Source: Rhodobacterales bacterium HKCCE2091
GTDB taxonomy: Bacteria; Pseudomonadota; Alphaproteobacteria; Rhodobacterales; Rhodobacteraceae
NCBI GenBank assembly: GCA_015689685.1
Contig: WVSL01000003.1
Span: 124,001 to 188,000 of the forward strand
Direction of reading: 5' to 3'
DNA: 64,000 nt
Position numbers and translations under genes: made by a program. Shown piece by piece: positions 7,400 to 18,156 of the stretch. Positions within the stretch are counted from its first letter, which is position 1; the number at the start of each line of letters is the position of its first letter. The notes below the pieces were generated by a model. The model worked only from the letters and a program-made list of their open reading frames with translations, did not search any database and was not told where the DNA came from.

Positions 7400-8101
7400 A
7401 TGTTCGCGGTCCTGAAGACCGGCGGCAAGCAGTACAAGGTGCAGGCGGGTGACGTCCTGCGCGTGGAAAAGCTGGCAGCCGAGGCGGGTGAAACCGTCCA
7501 GTTCAACGACATTCTCATGCTCGGCGGCGACAACCTCGTCGTCGGCACGCCGATGGTTTCGGGCGCCGCCGTCCAGGCGATGGTGATCGACCAGATCAAG
7601 GGCGAGAAGCTGATCCACTACGTCAAGCGCCGCCGGAAGCATTCCTCGCAGCGCACCAAGGGCCACCGCCAGCAGCTGACCCTGCTGCGGGTGACCGACA
7701 TCCTGGGCTCGGGCGCCGACAAGTCGGGCGTGAAGGCCGCGATCGGTGCCGGTTCCGTCACCGTGACGGACGAGGCCCCGAAGGCGAAGCCGGCGAAGAA
7801 GGCCGAGGCGCCGAAGGCCGAAGCCAAGGCGGAGGCCCCGAAGGCCGAGGCCAAGCCCGCCAAGAAGGCCGAGCCGAAGGCGGACGCCGCAGCTGGCGCG
7901 GACGACCTGAAGAAGCTTTCGGGCGTGGGCCCGGCGCTGGAGAAGAAGCTGAACGCCGCCGGCGTCACCACCTTCGCCCAGATCGCTGCCTGGACCGAGG
8001 CGGACATCGCCGAGTTCGACGAGAAACTGTCCTTCAAGGGCCGCATCGAGCGCGAGGGCTGGGTCGACCAGGCCAAGAAAATCGTCGCCGGCGAAGCGTA
8101 A
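7400..8101 (+). CDS. rplU: 50S ribosomal protein L21 with helix-hairpin-helix extension
   Basis: Residues 1-103 are canonical L21 ([40 protein letters not shown]). A low-complexity Ala/Lys/Pro/Glu linker follows (about 125-165, repeated KAEAPKAE units). It leads to a C-terminal domain (about 168-230) with [22 protein letters not shown], a helix-hairpin-helix of the kind in RNA/DNA-binding proteins. The total of 233 residues is more than double the usual ~103. The base organism group is known for such extended L21. First gene of rplU-rpmA, 12 bp before rpmA. Confidence 0.95.
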   Translation: MFAVLKTGGKQYKVQAGDVLRVEKLAAEAGETVQFNDILMLGGDNLVVGTPMVSGAAVQAMVIDQIKGEKLIHYVKRRRKHSSQRTKGHRQQLTLLRVTDILGSGADKSGVKAAIGAGSVTVTDEAPKAKPAKKAEAPKAEAKAEAPKAEAKPAKKAEPKADAAAGADDLKKLSGVGPALEKKLNAAGVTTFAQIAAWTEADIAEFDEKLSFKGRIEREGWVDQAKKIVAGEA

Positions 8102-8113
8102 GGAGACCGACAG

Positions 8114-8383
8114 ATGGCACACAAGAAGGCAGGCGGTTCGTCCCGCAACGGCCGCGACAGCGCGGGCCGGCGCCTCGGCGTCAAGAAGTTCGGCGGCGAA
8201 GCCGTCATCCCGGGCAACATCATCGTGCGCCAGCGCGGGACCAAGTGGTACCCGGGCGAGGGCGTCGGCATCGGCAAGGATCACACGATCTTCGCCACCG
8301 CCGAGGGCCGGGTGAGCTTCCGCAAGGGGCTCAAGGGCCGGACCTTCATCTCGGTCCTGCCGGAAGCCGCGGCGGCCGAGTAA
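8114..8383 (+). CDS. rpmA: 50S ribosomal protein L27
   Basis: An 89-residue protein starting [20 protein letters not shown], the highly conserved L27 N-terminus that reaches the peptidyl-transferase centre, with the GVKKFGGE and [15 protein letters not shown] motifs. No N-terminal cleavage extension of the Firmicutes type. Co-transcribed with rplU and followed by a strong terminator. Confidence 0.98.
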   Translation: MAHKKAGGSSRNGRDSAGRRLGVKKFGGEAVIPGNIIVRQRGTKWYPGEGVGIGKDHTIFATAEGRVSFRKGLKGRTFISVLPEAAAAE

Positions 8384-8406
8384 CACGGGCCAATCGAACC
8401 CGATCG

Positions 8407-8448
8407 CGAGGGGGGACGGGCGGCCAGCCCGCCCCCCTCGTTTCGTTT
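8407..8448 (+). terminator. rho-independent terminator after rplU-rpmA
   Basis: CGAGGGGGG (8407-8415) pairs with CCCCCCTCG (8432-8440). The stem continues with CGGGC/GCCCG around a GGCCA loop and is followed by TTTCGTTT. It ends the ribosomal operon. Confidence 0.75.
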
Positions 8449-8591
8449 CGGGGCCCGGGACGACCGGGCGCGGGACTTTCCAATCGGGCGGATTTCGTCG
8501 CCCGCCATTGTCCCGCCGCCCTCGAATCGCCATTTCGGAATGGTGTGGTCCGGCTTTCGGAAGCCGCCCGCGCCGGAGGAGGAGGACAGGC

Positions 8592-9131
8592 ATGAAACAG
8601 GACGTCATCGTCGCCCAGGAAGTGCTGAACACGCCGCGCTTCGTGCTGCGGCCGTTGCGCGTATCCGACGCGGGGCTGTTGACGCTCTATGCCTCCGACC
8701 GCCGCGTGGCCGAACAGACCACGGCGATCCCGCACCCGCTGCCGCCGGGCACCTGCGAGGCCTTCGTGGCCCGCGCGATGGCGCCCGAACGGCAGGAGCA
8801 TGTCTGGGCGATGGATGCCTCCGGGTTCGGCGGCTCCGAGCTGCTCGGGGTGATCTCCCTGACCCAGATGGACCGCAACCAGTCCGAGATCGGCTACTGG
8901 GTGGCCCCGGCGATGTGGAACACCGGCCTCGCATCGCAGGCGGTACGGACGCTGGTCGCGGCCAACCCGCTGTCGAACGCGACGATCTTCGCCAGCGTGT
9001 TCCAGGACAACCCGGCCTCGGCGCGGGTGCTGACCAATGCCGGGTTCGACTACCTGGGCGACGCGGAGGCCTACTCGGTCGCGCGCGGGGCCAAGGTCGC
9101 GACCTGGACCTATTTGAAACGCCTGCCGTAA
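8592..9131 (+). CDS. GNAT-family N-acetyltransferase
   Basis: A 179-residue protein beginning with a RimJ/RimL-type signature (LNTPRFVLRPLRVSDAGLL). The fold continues with the central GVISLTQ strand, then EIGYWVAPAMWNTGLASQAV (the acetyl-CoA-binding turn) and SARVLTNAGFDYLG. The usual RGxG turn reads NTGLAS. It lies between rpmA and obgE, a position where a GNAT gene is often found in Rhodobacteraceae. The acceptor could be a protein N-terminus or a small molecule. Confidence 0.8.
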   Translation: MKQDVIVAQEVLNTPRFVLRPLRVSDAGLLTLYASDRRVAEQTTAIPHPLPPGTCEAFVARAMAPERQEHVWAMDASGFGGSELLGVISLTQMDRNQSEIGYWVAPAMWNTGLASQAVRTLVAANPLSNATIFASVFQDNPASARVLTNAGFDYLGDAEAYSVARGAKVATWTYLKRLP

Positions 9132-9139
9132 GGCGCTAG

Positions 9140-11388
<2,249 letters not shown>

Positions 11389-11440
11389 GTTTGCAAGCGC
11401 GCCGGTCGGGCCTATGCTCCGGCCGCGAAGGAGACCCGCG

Positions 11441-12709
11441 ATGAAGGACCTGGCAGACGACATCCCCGCGCTGATGGACGACATCGGGCGGCGCGCACGT
11501 GCAGCGGCGGCGGAGCTTGCCTTCGCGCCAGCCGAGGCGAAATCGGCGGCGCTGATCGCGGCGGCGGGCGCGGTCGAGGCGCGGGTGGACGACATCCTCG
11601 CGGCGAACGCGAAGGACATGGAGTTCGGCCGCGAGAAGGGCCTGTCGGACGCGATGCTGGACCGGCTGATGCTGGACAAGGGCCGGATCGCGGGCATCGC
11701 GAAGGGGCTCCGCGACGTGGCGGCGCAGGCCGATCCGGTCGGCGCCGTGATCGCGGAATGGGACATGCCCTCGGGCCTGCACATCCAGCGGGTCCGGACG
11801 CCGCTCGGCGTCGTCGGCGTGATCTACGAGAGCCGCCCGAACGTGACGGCGGACGCGGGCGCGTTGTGCCTGAAATCCGGCAACGCGGTGATCCTGCGCG
11901 GCGGGTCCGAGAGCTTCCACAGCTCGGGCGTGCTGGCCGAATGCCTCGCGTCTGGGCTGGCGGCGGCGGGTCTGCCCGCGGACGCGGTGCAACTCGTGCC
12001 GACGCGGGACCGGGCCGCGGTGTCGGAGATGCTGCGGATGACGAAATACATCGACGTGATCGTGCCGCGCGGCGGCAAGGGGCTGGTGGGTCTCGTGCAG
12101 TCGGAGGCGCGGGTGCCGGTCTTTGCGCACCTCGAGGGCATCTGCCACGTCTACGTCGATGCCGAGGCCGATCCGCAGAAGGCGCTCGACGTGGTGGTGA
12201 ACGCGAAGACCCGGCGGACGGGGATCTGCGGCGCGGCGGAATGCCTGCTGATCCACCGCGACGTCCTCGACACGATCGGGCAGGGGCTTGTACGGGCCCT
12301 GATCGATGCCGGTGTGGAGGTGCGGGGGGATGCCGATCTCCAGTCCATCGACGGCGTGGTCCCGGCCACCGAAGACGACTGGGGCCGCGAGTTCCTCGAC
12401 ATGAAGATCGCCGCGAAAGTCGTTGATACCATAGACGAAGCCATCGCGCATATCCGGAAGTACGGCTCCGCCCATACCGAGGCGATCCTGACCGAGGACG
12501 ACGCGGCGGCGGCGCGGTTCTTCCAGCGTCTCGACAGCGCGATCCTGATGCGGAACGCCTCGACCCAGTTCGCCGATGGCGGGGAGTTCGGCATGGGTGC
12601 GGAGATCGGGATCGCCACCGGCAAGATGCACGCGCGCGGGCCGGTCGGGGCGGAACAACTGACCTCGTTCAAGTATCTCGTGACCGGCGACGGGACCGTG
12701 CGGCGGTAA
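11441..12709 (+). CDS. proA: gamma-glutamyl phosphate reductase
   Basis: A 422-residue aldehyde-dehydrogenase-superfamily enzyme that reduces glutamyl-5-phosphate to the semialdehyde, directly after ProB. The start ATG 11441 follows AAGGAG. Visible motifs are [23 protein letters not shown] and VPRGGKGL. The catalytic Cys lies in [13 protein letters not shown], and the C-terminal signature is [18 protein letters not shown]. It lies 52 bp downstream of proB. Confidence 0.97.
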   Translation: MKDLADDIPALMDDIGRRARAAAAELAFAPAEAKSAALIAAAGAVEARVDDILAANAKDMEFGREKGLSDAMLDRLMLDKGRIAGIAKGLRDVAAQADPVGAVIAEWDMPSGLHIQRVRTPLGVVGVIYESRPNVTADAGALCLKSGNAVILRGGSESFHSSGVLAECLASGLAAAGLPADAVQLVPTRDRAAVSEMLRMTKYIDVIVPRGGKGLVGLVQSEARVPVFAHLEGICHVYVDAEADPQKALDVVVNAKTRRTGICGAAECLLIHRDVLDTIGQGLVRALIDAGVEVRGDADLQSIDGVVPATEDDWGREFLDMKIAAKVVDTIDEAIAHIRKYGSAHTEAILTEDDAAAARFFQRLDSAILMRNASTQFADGGEFGMGAEIGIATGKMHARGPVGAEQLTSFKYLVTGDGTVRR

Positions 12710-12751
12710 CAGGGCGCGGCGCGCCGGGGCATCGAGCCCCGCCGCGCCGCC

Positions 12752-12806
12752 GTCCTTCCGGACGGGACCAAGGGGACTTCGCCCCCTTGGAAACCCCCGC
12801 GATTCC
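12752..12806 (+). repeat. dispersed intergenic repeat, type 1, truncated copy C
   Basis: GTCC TTCC GGAC (12752-12763) precedes a hairpin CCAAGGGG (12768-12775) / CCCCTTGG (12783-12790) with the same 7-nt loop length as copies A and B. AAACCCCCG follows, but the GGTATTTT core is replaced by CGATTCC. The GTCCTTCCGGACGGGACC block is identical to that before copy B. Another GC-rich hairpin (GGCGCG..CGCGCC, about 12714-12750) lies between proA and this copy. The rest of the 371-bp gap is described in the next entry. Confidence 0.55.
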
Positions 12807-12905
12807 ACCCCTATGGGTTCGGGGCTCCGGCTCACCAAAGCGAAGTCCCTTCGCCACGGACCCACCATCGACCGGTGCCTGCCTGGCGCATCGCCATCCG
12901 TCGCT

Positions 12906-12960
12906 CAAGCGGAATAGCGGTTTCCACGCCTGCGGCGCGGAGCCTCCGCGATTCCGCTTG
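12906..12960 (+). other. long imperfect inverted repeat upstream of the transsulfuration gene
   Basis: CAAGCGGAATAGCGG (12906-12920) pairs with CCGCGATTCCGCTTG (12946-12960): 14 of 15 positions match around a 25-nt loop. It ends 120 bp before ATG 13081. It could be a leader structure or a terminator-like element, but no T-run follows. I see no SAM-II or other known riboswitch core here. Confidence 0.4.
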
Positions 12961-13080
12961 CCCGCCGGCCGTCGACACGCCCGTTCGGTCTCGGGCGACG
13001 GCGGCTCCGAAGCGAAGACCGTACGGCTTGCCGAGGCGTGCGCGCGGGCGTAGGGCAGGGAGGCAACGACAGGAGCAGAC

Positions 13081-14268
13081 ATGACCGACCGCGCGAATTC
13101 GACCCCCGAAACCCTCGTCCGCCGCGCGGTGCTCCGCGAGGGCGTCAGCCGCCCGCTGGTGACGCCGCTGCTGCAGTCGGCGGTCTATGCCTCGCCCTCC
13201 ATCGCGACGCTTCATGCGCAGTACGACGGGCGCGAGCAGGGCTATACCTATGCGCGCGAGGGGCATCCGAACGCGGACCTGCTGGCGGGCAAGGTCGACA
13301 TGCTGGAAGGCGGGCAGGGCGGCATCATCACGGGCTCCGGCATGGCGGCGGTGACGGCGGTGCTGATGGGGCTTCTGAGCGCGGGCGACCACGTTCTCGG
13401 CGGCGACCAGCTCTACGGGCGGTCGCTCCGGCTGATGCACCAGGACCTGAACCGCTTCGGCATCGCCACCTCGGTCGCCGATGCCTGCGACGCGGCGGCC
13501 TTCGAGGCCGCGATCCGTCCCGAGACGAAGCTGATCCTGCTGGAGGTCGTGTCGAACCCGACGCTGCGGATCGCGGACGTGGAGGCGATCGCGGCGCTGG
13601 CGAAGGCGCGGGGCATCCTGCTGGCGGTCGACAACACCTTCACCACGCCGCGGTCGTTCCGGCCGATCGACCACGGCGCCGACATCGTGATCCATTCGGT
13701 CACGAAGCTGCTGGCGGGCCATGCCGACGTGACGCTCGGCTACGCGGTGGCGCAGGACGCGGGCCACCGCAAGGCGATCTACGATTTCGCGGTGACCACC
13801 GGCATGACGCCGAGCCCCTACGAATGCTGGTTGGCCGAGCGCGGGCTCTATACCTTTCCGCTGCGCTACGACCGGGCCGAGGCGACGGCCCGCGCGCTTG
13901 CCGACATGCTGGCCGACCTGCCGGCGGTGAAGCGCGTGATCTATCCCGGCCGCGACGACCACCCGGACCGGGCGCGGGCGGAACGGCTGCTGCAGGGCAG
14001 GGACGGCAACATGCTGTCCTTCGAGGTCGACGGTGGCGAGGCCGCGGCCGACCGGCTGGTGCAGGCGGTGCCGGACCTCGCGTTCGCGCCGACGCTCGGC
14101 GACGTGGCCACGACGCTGTCGCACCCGGCCTCGTCCTCGCACCGGGCGCTGACGCCAGAGGGCCGCGCCGCGCTCGGCATCTCGGACGGGTTCTTCCGCG
14201 TGAGCGTGGGGATCGAGGAGCCGGAAATGCTGCTGCGCGATTTCGCCACCGCCGTCGCGGCGGTGTGA
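13081..14268 (+). CDS. Cys/Met-metabolism PLP-dependent (transsulfuration) enzyme
   Basis: A 395-residue fold-type I PLP enzyme. The cofactor Lys is Lys209 (IVIHSVTKLLAGH); the family residues YAREGHPN (phosphate-binding Tyr/Arg) and VDNTFTTP are present. Close relatives are cystathionine gamma-synthase, cystathionine beta-lyase, methionine gamma-lyase and O-acylhomoserine sulfhydrylase, and I cannot separate them from sequence alone. The GNAT gene overlaps its last codon, suggesting an operon. The long upstream gap with hairpins may hold its leader. Confidence 0.8.
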   Translation: MTDRANSTPETLVRRAVLREGVSRPLVTPLLQSAVYASPSIATLHAQYDGREQGYTYAREGHPNADLLAGKVDMLEGGQGGIITGSGMAAVTAVLMGLLSAGDHVLGGDQLYGRSLRLMHQDLNRFGIATSVADACDAAAFEAAIRPETKLILLEVVSNPTLRIADVEAIAALAKARGILLAVDNTFTTPRSFRPIDHGADIVIHSVTKLLAGHADVTLGYAVAQDAGHRKAIYDFAVTTGMTPSPYECWLAERGLYTFPLRYDRAEATARALADMLADLPAVKRVIYPGRDDHPDRARAERLLQGRDGNMLSFEVDGGEAAADRLVQAVPDLAFAPTLGDVATTLSHPASSSHRALTPEGRAALGISDGFFRVSVGIEEPEMLLRDFATAVAAV

Positions 14269-14717
14269 CCGGGCCGGACCTGTGCCGGGTTCGCGACCGT
14301 CTTCCCGACGGGTTCGCGGCGCTGGCGGCGCAGGCGGAGGCCGAGGGGTTCGCCCACATGCGCCGGCTGGCCGTGGACTGGGCCAGCGGCGTCCTGCGCT
14401 TCGACGGATCGGGAGAGGTCTTGCTGTCGGCCTGGTCCGGCGGCCGCTTGGTCGGCATCGGCGGGCTGACGCGGGATCCCGACGTTTCCGGTGCGCTCAG
14501 GATGCGGCGGTTCCACGTTCTGCCGGGGCTGCGCGGCCAGGGGATCGGTACCGCGCTAGCGCTGCGGTTGATGGCGGATGCATCCGCGCCGCTTACGGTG
14601 AACCCGGGCAACCCGGCCGCGGCGCGGTTCTGGGAAAGCCTCGGCTTCGAGCGGCACGGAGACGGACCGCCGAGCCATCGCCACGCGCCGATTGCGGCAA
14701 GGGGGGAATCCCGGTAG
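14265..14717 (+). CDS. GNAT-family N-acetyltransferase
   Basis: A 150-residue protein starting at GTG 14265, which overlaps the stop of the preceding transsulfuration gene. The GNAT core is seen in RRFHVLPGLRGQGIGTALALRL (R-G-Q-G-I-G acetyl-CoA loop) and in NPAAARFWESLGFERHG. Coupling to an amino-acid enzyme hints at a small amine substrate, but this is only context. Confidence 0.8.
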   Translation: MTGPDLCRVRDRLPDGFAALAAQAEAEGFAHMRRLAVDWASGVLRFDGSGEVLLSAWSGGRLVGIGGLTRDPDVSGALRMRRFHVLPGLRGQGIGTALALRLMADASAPLTVNPGNPAAARFWESLGFERHGDGPPSHRHAPIAARGESR

Positions 14718-14754
14718 TCGTCAGGGCGCGCGCTGCTGTTCCGGGTGAATTTCG

Positions 14755-15795
14755 ATGACCAACCCGCTGATTCCACGGCTCATCTCGGCAGTTCCGGCGC
14801 CGATGCTGTTCCTCGACCGCGGCGGGCTGATCGAGGCCGCGAACCCGGCGGCGGAGGCGCTGCTCGGCGGCTGGATCCGGGGCCGAAACCATGTCGCCGC
14901 GCTGCGGCAGCCCGCGTTGCTGGCGCTGATCGAGGCGACCTATGCCGGCGGGCGCGGCGGAGAGGCGCGGTTCGTCCAGACCGGGCAATCGGGCCAGGCC
15001 GTGTTCCGGGTCACGGTGACGGTGATCGGCGATGGCGGCGCCGAAGGCGTTCTGCTGCATTTCGAGGACGTCACGCACCTGCGCGAGGCCGAGGAGATGC
15101 GGCGGGATTTCGTCGCCAATGTCAGCCACGAGTTGCGGACGCCGCTGACCGCGATCCTCGGCTTCATCGAGACGCTGCGGGGGCCGGCGAAGGGCGACAC
15201 CGCCGCCCAGGACCGCTTCCTCGCGATCATGGAGGACGAGGCGCGCCGGATGAACCGGATCGTGTCGGACCTGCTGTCGCTCAGCCGGGTCGAGGGGCAG
15301 GAGCGGATGCGCCCGGACGATCCGGTCGCGCTGGATGACCTGTTGCGGTCGGTGGCCGCGGCGCTGAAACCGCAGGCGGCGGAGAACGGCAATGCGCTGG
15401 CGATCGAGGGCGCCGATAATCCGGTCATGGTGCGTGGCGACAAGGACCAGTTGCAGCAGGTGGTCCTGAACCTCGCGGAGAACGCGCTGAAGTACGGCGG
15501 CACGGGCAAGACGGTGACGCTGCGGCTCAGCGAGGGCGAAGAGACCGGCAGCCTGAAGGGCGCGGTGGCGCGGATCGAGGTGATCGACCAGGGCGAAGGG
15601 ATCGACCCGGTGCATCTGCCGCGGCTGACCGAACGGTTCTACCGCGTCGACACGCATCGCAGCCGCGCCATGGGCGGTACGGGTCTCGGGCTCGCGATCG
15701 TCAAACATATCGTCAACCGGCACCGCGGGCGGCTCAAGATAACGAGCGTGAAGGGTGAGGGGTCGACCTTCGCGGTCACGCTGCCCAAGGGCTGA
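14755..15795 (+). CDS. PhoR-like sensor histidine kinase without membrane segments
   Basis: The 346-residue protein has an N-terminal PAS-like domain (about 1-110, ISAVPAPMLFLDRGGLIEAANPAAEALLG). A HisKA helix with phosphoacceptor His125 (FVANVSHELRTPLTAILGF) and a HATPase domain (N box NLAENALKYG, G1 DQGEGI, G2 GGTGLGLAIVKH) follow. Domain order and sequence are those of PhoR, the phosphate-starvation kinase, but the N-terminal membrane anchor is absent. No response regulator, pst or phoU gene lies next to it in this window. It may signal through PhoB encoded elsewhere, or sense a cytoplasmic cue. Confidence 0.8.
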   Translation: MTNPLIPRLISAVPAPMLFLDRGGLIEAANPAAEALLGGWIRGRNHVAALRQPALLALIEATYAGGRGGEARFVQTGQSGQAVFRVTVTVIGDGGAEGVLLHFEDVTHLREAEEMRRDFVANVSHELRTPLTAILGFIETLRGPAKGDTAAQDRFLAIMEDEARRMNRIVSDLLSLSRVEGQERMRPDDPVALDDLLRSVAAALKPQAAENGNALAIEGADNPVMVRGDKDQLQQVVLNLAENALKYGGTGKTVTLRLSEGEETGSLKGAVARIEVIDQGEGIDPVHLPRLTERFYRVDTHRSRAMGGTGLGLAIVKHIVNRHRGRLKITSVKGEGSTFAVTLPKG

Positions 15796-15874
15796 CCGGG
15801 GCTTGCGCTACAGGGGATTTCGCGGCGTTTGCCGATCCGGGGGCAGACCCGTGACATCACATGCGGAAGTCTGC

Positions 15875-15886
15875 TAATCATGATTA
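15875..15886. promoter_or_regulatory. 12-bp palindrome upstream of luxR-type gene
   Basis: TAATCATGATTA is a perfect palindrome in an AT-rich patch within a GC-rich genome, 170 bp before the regulator's ATG. A hairpin GCAGGC..GCCTGC follows (15900-15918). It is a candidate binding site for the regulator itself or another dimeric factor; no classical lux box is evident. Confidence 0.4.
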
Positions 15887-16056
15887 TGTTAAGAAAGCTG
15901 CAGGCGGGGACGGCCTGCGCAGCGCTGGCGTCTCGACAACGCGATGTGCAGTCGAATATGTAGTATTCCACCAAGGGACAAGGACGACAGCTTCCGACCT
16001 CGCCGCCGCGCCCGCCGGCGCGGCGCGGTTCGGGGTTTTCGAGGGGCAAGACGACG

Positions 16057-16833
16057 ATGAAGCGACTGAAGCCATACCTGCAGATGCGGAGCGTCGACGA
16101 GCTCTGGCGGTTCCACACGGCGGAGATGGCGAAATACGGCTTCGACCGCCTGTTCTACGCCTACTCCGCCTTTCGCCGCGCCGGCACCTTCGGCGACCCC
16201 GACGATGCGCTGGTGCTGACCAACCACGATCCGCAATACATCGAGGCCTACGTCAACAAGGGCCTGTTCCGGCACGGTCCGATGATGAAATGGGCCAACG
16301 AGAACACCGGCGCGATCTCGTGGTCCTATATCGCCGAGACGATGTCCGGGCGCGAGCTGAACGAGGCCGAGCGCGTGGTCATGTCGCTGAACGCGCGCTA
16401 CGGGCTTCTCGCGGGCTACACGCTCAGCTTCCCGATGGCGATGAAGCATTCCTCGGCCGGGATCGGCCTGACGGCGCGCAAGGGCCTGACCCAAGACGAT
16501 GTCGACGCGATCTGGGCCGAGCATGGCGAGGATATCGAGATCATCAACCACGTCGCGCACCTGTGCATCACGCAGTTGCCCGCGACCGGCCAGAGCCGCG
16601 TGCTGACCCCGCGCCAGACCGAGGTGCTGGAACTGGTGGCCGACGGCAAGACGATCCAGGACATCGCGATCATCCTCGAACGCAACGCGGCCACGGTCGA
16701 GAAGCACCTGCGCGGCGCACGCGATACGCTCGGCGTGGAAACCACCGCGCAGGCGGTGCGCAAGGCCTCGGTCCTGAACCAGATTTTCCTTCTGGAACCG
16801 GAGGTTGGCGCGGGCGCGTCGCTGCATCCCTGA
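16057..16833 (+). CDS. LuxR-type transcriptional regulator with altered autoinducer pocket
   Basis: This 258-residue protein has an N-terminal autoinducer-binding domain and a C-terminal LuxR helix-turn-helix (VLTPRQTEVLELVADGKTIQDIAIILERNAATVEKHLRGAR, about 182-222). Aligned by spacing to TraR, the pocket residues Trp57, Tyr61, Asp70, Pro71 and Trp85 correspond to Tyr61, Tyr65, Gly74, Pro75 and Trp89. The Asp that contacts the acyl-homoserine-lactone amide is therefore missing. No luxI-type synthase is nearby. It is probably a solo regulator; ligand and targets are unknown. Confidence 0.85.
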   Translation: MKRLKPYLQMRSVDELWRFHTAEMAKYGFDRLFYAYSAFRRAGTFGDPDDALVLTNHDPQYIEAYVNKGLFRHGPMMKWANENTGAISWSYIAETMSGRELNEAERVVMSLNARYGLLAGYTLSFPMAMKHSSAGIGLTARKGLTQDDVDAIWAEHGEDIEIINHVAHLCITQLPATGQSRVLTPRQTEVLELVADGKTIQDIAIILERNAATVEKHLRGARDTLGVETTAQAVRKASVLNQIFLLEPEVGAGASLHP

Positions 16834-17097
16834 GCCGCCGGAACGCCCCGGAATCTGCAGTTTCGACCGACGGGTAAGGAATCCCGCACTTTCGATTATC
16901 ACGAAGTTGACGCAAGGTTAGCGCGTTCCGTGAGTGATGGCTCATTACAGCCAGGAGCACCGGAAACGGGGGTCATTTGTCGATCCCACGTCCGGGCCGG
17001 GCAACCGGTAGAGCGTGCCGCAGGGAGAGTATTCACTTCCGCGGCATGTTCGTTTCTGACAGGGCGCATCCCCATCTCGCGTCCACGCCAGAAAAGG

Positions 17098-17137
17098 AAC
17101 GGCGCTGCCACGTCCCTGGGCAGCGCCGTTTTTCTTT
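17098..17137. terminator. bidirectional terminator between luxR-type gene and tsf
   Basis: AACGGCGCTGCC and GGCAGCGCCGTT form a perfect 12-bp stem (17098-17109 / 17118-17129), followed by TTTTTCTTTTT on the plus strand and preceded by AAAAGG on the left. It can stop the luxR-side transcript rightward and rpsB-tsf leftward. A second hairpin, GGGGAC..GTCCCC (about 17162-17179), sits next to the tsf stop. The rest of 16834-17192 shows no convincing gene. Confidence 0.7.
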
Positions 17138-17192
17138 TTCAAGACTTTCAGTCGGTTGCAGGGGGACGTTGATGTCCCCTGCCCCGTGCCGT

Positions 17193-18074
17193 TCAGTGAC
17201 CGGCGGCCTTCGCGACCTCGGCTGCGAAGTCTTCCTTCTCGACCTCGATGCCTTCGCCGACCTCGAGCCGGACGAAGCCGGTGATCTCGACGCCCGCATC
17301 CTTCGCGGCGGCGGCGACGGTCTTGTCCGGGTCGATGACGAACTGCTGGTTCAGCAGTGTCACCTCGGAGAGGAATTTCTTCATCCGGCCCTCGATCATC
17401 TTCTCGATCACGGCCTCGGGCTTTCCGGACTCGCGCGCGATGTCCATCTGGATCGCGCGTTCCTTGTCGACCACGGCGGCGTCGAGCTCGCTTTCGTTCA
17501 GCGCCTGCGGGCGCGGATCGGCGGCCGCGACGTGCATCGCGACCTGTCGGGCGAAGGTGTCGTCGGAGCCGGTATAGGCGACCAGCACCCCGATCTTGCC
17601 CATGCCGTCGGCGGCGGCGTTATGGACGTAGGTGACCACGTTCTCGCCCTCGACCTTCGCCATGCGGCGCAGGGTCATGTTCTCGCCGATCTTGGCGATC
17701 GCGTCGGTGACCACGGTCTCGACCGGCTTGCCGTCGATTTCCGCCGCCTTCAGCGCCTCGACGTCGCCGACCTTCAGGCCGGCCTGCGCGATGGCGCTGA
17801 CCATGCGCTGGAATTCCGCGTTCTTGGCGACGAAGTCGGTTTCCGAGTTGACCTCGACCGCGACACCGGTGCCGCCGTCGACGGCCACGCCGACGAGACC
17901 CTCGGCCGCGGTGCGGCCGGATTTCTTGGCCGCCTTGGCCAGGCCCTTGGTGCGCAGCCAGTCGATCGCGGCTTCCATGTCGCCGTCGGTCTCGGTCAGC
18001 GCCTTCTTGGCGTCCATCATGCCCGCGCCGGTCTTTTCGCGCAGGTCCTTCACCATCGAAGCAGTGATCGCCAT
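17193..18074 (-). CDS. tsf: translation elongation factor Ts
   Basis: A 293-residue protein starting [26 protein letters not shown], the diagnostic N-terminus, with the TDFVAKN core motif. EF-Ts recycles EF-Tu by GDP/GTP exchange. Second gene of the conserved rpsB-tsf operon, 82 bp downstream of rpsB. The start is ATG 18074; an upstream in-frame extension reaches into the intergenic region. Confidence 0.98.
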   Translation of the reverse strand: MAITASMVKDLREKTGAGMMDAKKALTETDGDMEAAIDWLRTKGLAKAAKKSGRTAAEGLVGVAVDGGTGVAVEVNSETDFVAKNAEFQRMVSAIAQAGLKVGDVEALKAAEIDGKPVETVVTDAIAKIGENMTLRRMAKVEGENVVTYVHNAAADGMGKIGVLVAYTGSDDTFARQVAMHVAAADPRPQALNESELDAAVVDKERAIQMDIARESGKPEAVIEKMIEGRMKKFLSEVTLLNQQFVIDPDKTVAAAAKDAGVEITGFVRLEVGEGIEVEKEDFAAEVAKAAGH

Positions 18075-18156
18075 CGCTCTGCTCTCCTTCATGCTTGGCG
18101 TCTGGCCGCCCGCATACGGGGCGGCCATGTCAGTTCGGTGACAGGCAGGCCGGGGC

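Noticed and set aside
12710-13080. SAM-II or other known riboswitch upstream of the transsulfuration gene
   Set aside because: I could not find the conserved core bases or pseudoknot arrangement of any riboswitch class I know.
16930-17097. Possible plus-strand small RNA ending at the 17098 terminator
   Set aside because: A TTGACG at 16907 lacks a matching -10. The terminator is adequately explained by the convergent luxR-type and tsf transcripts.
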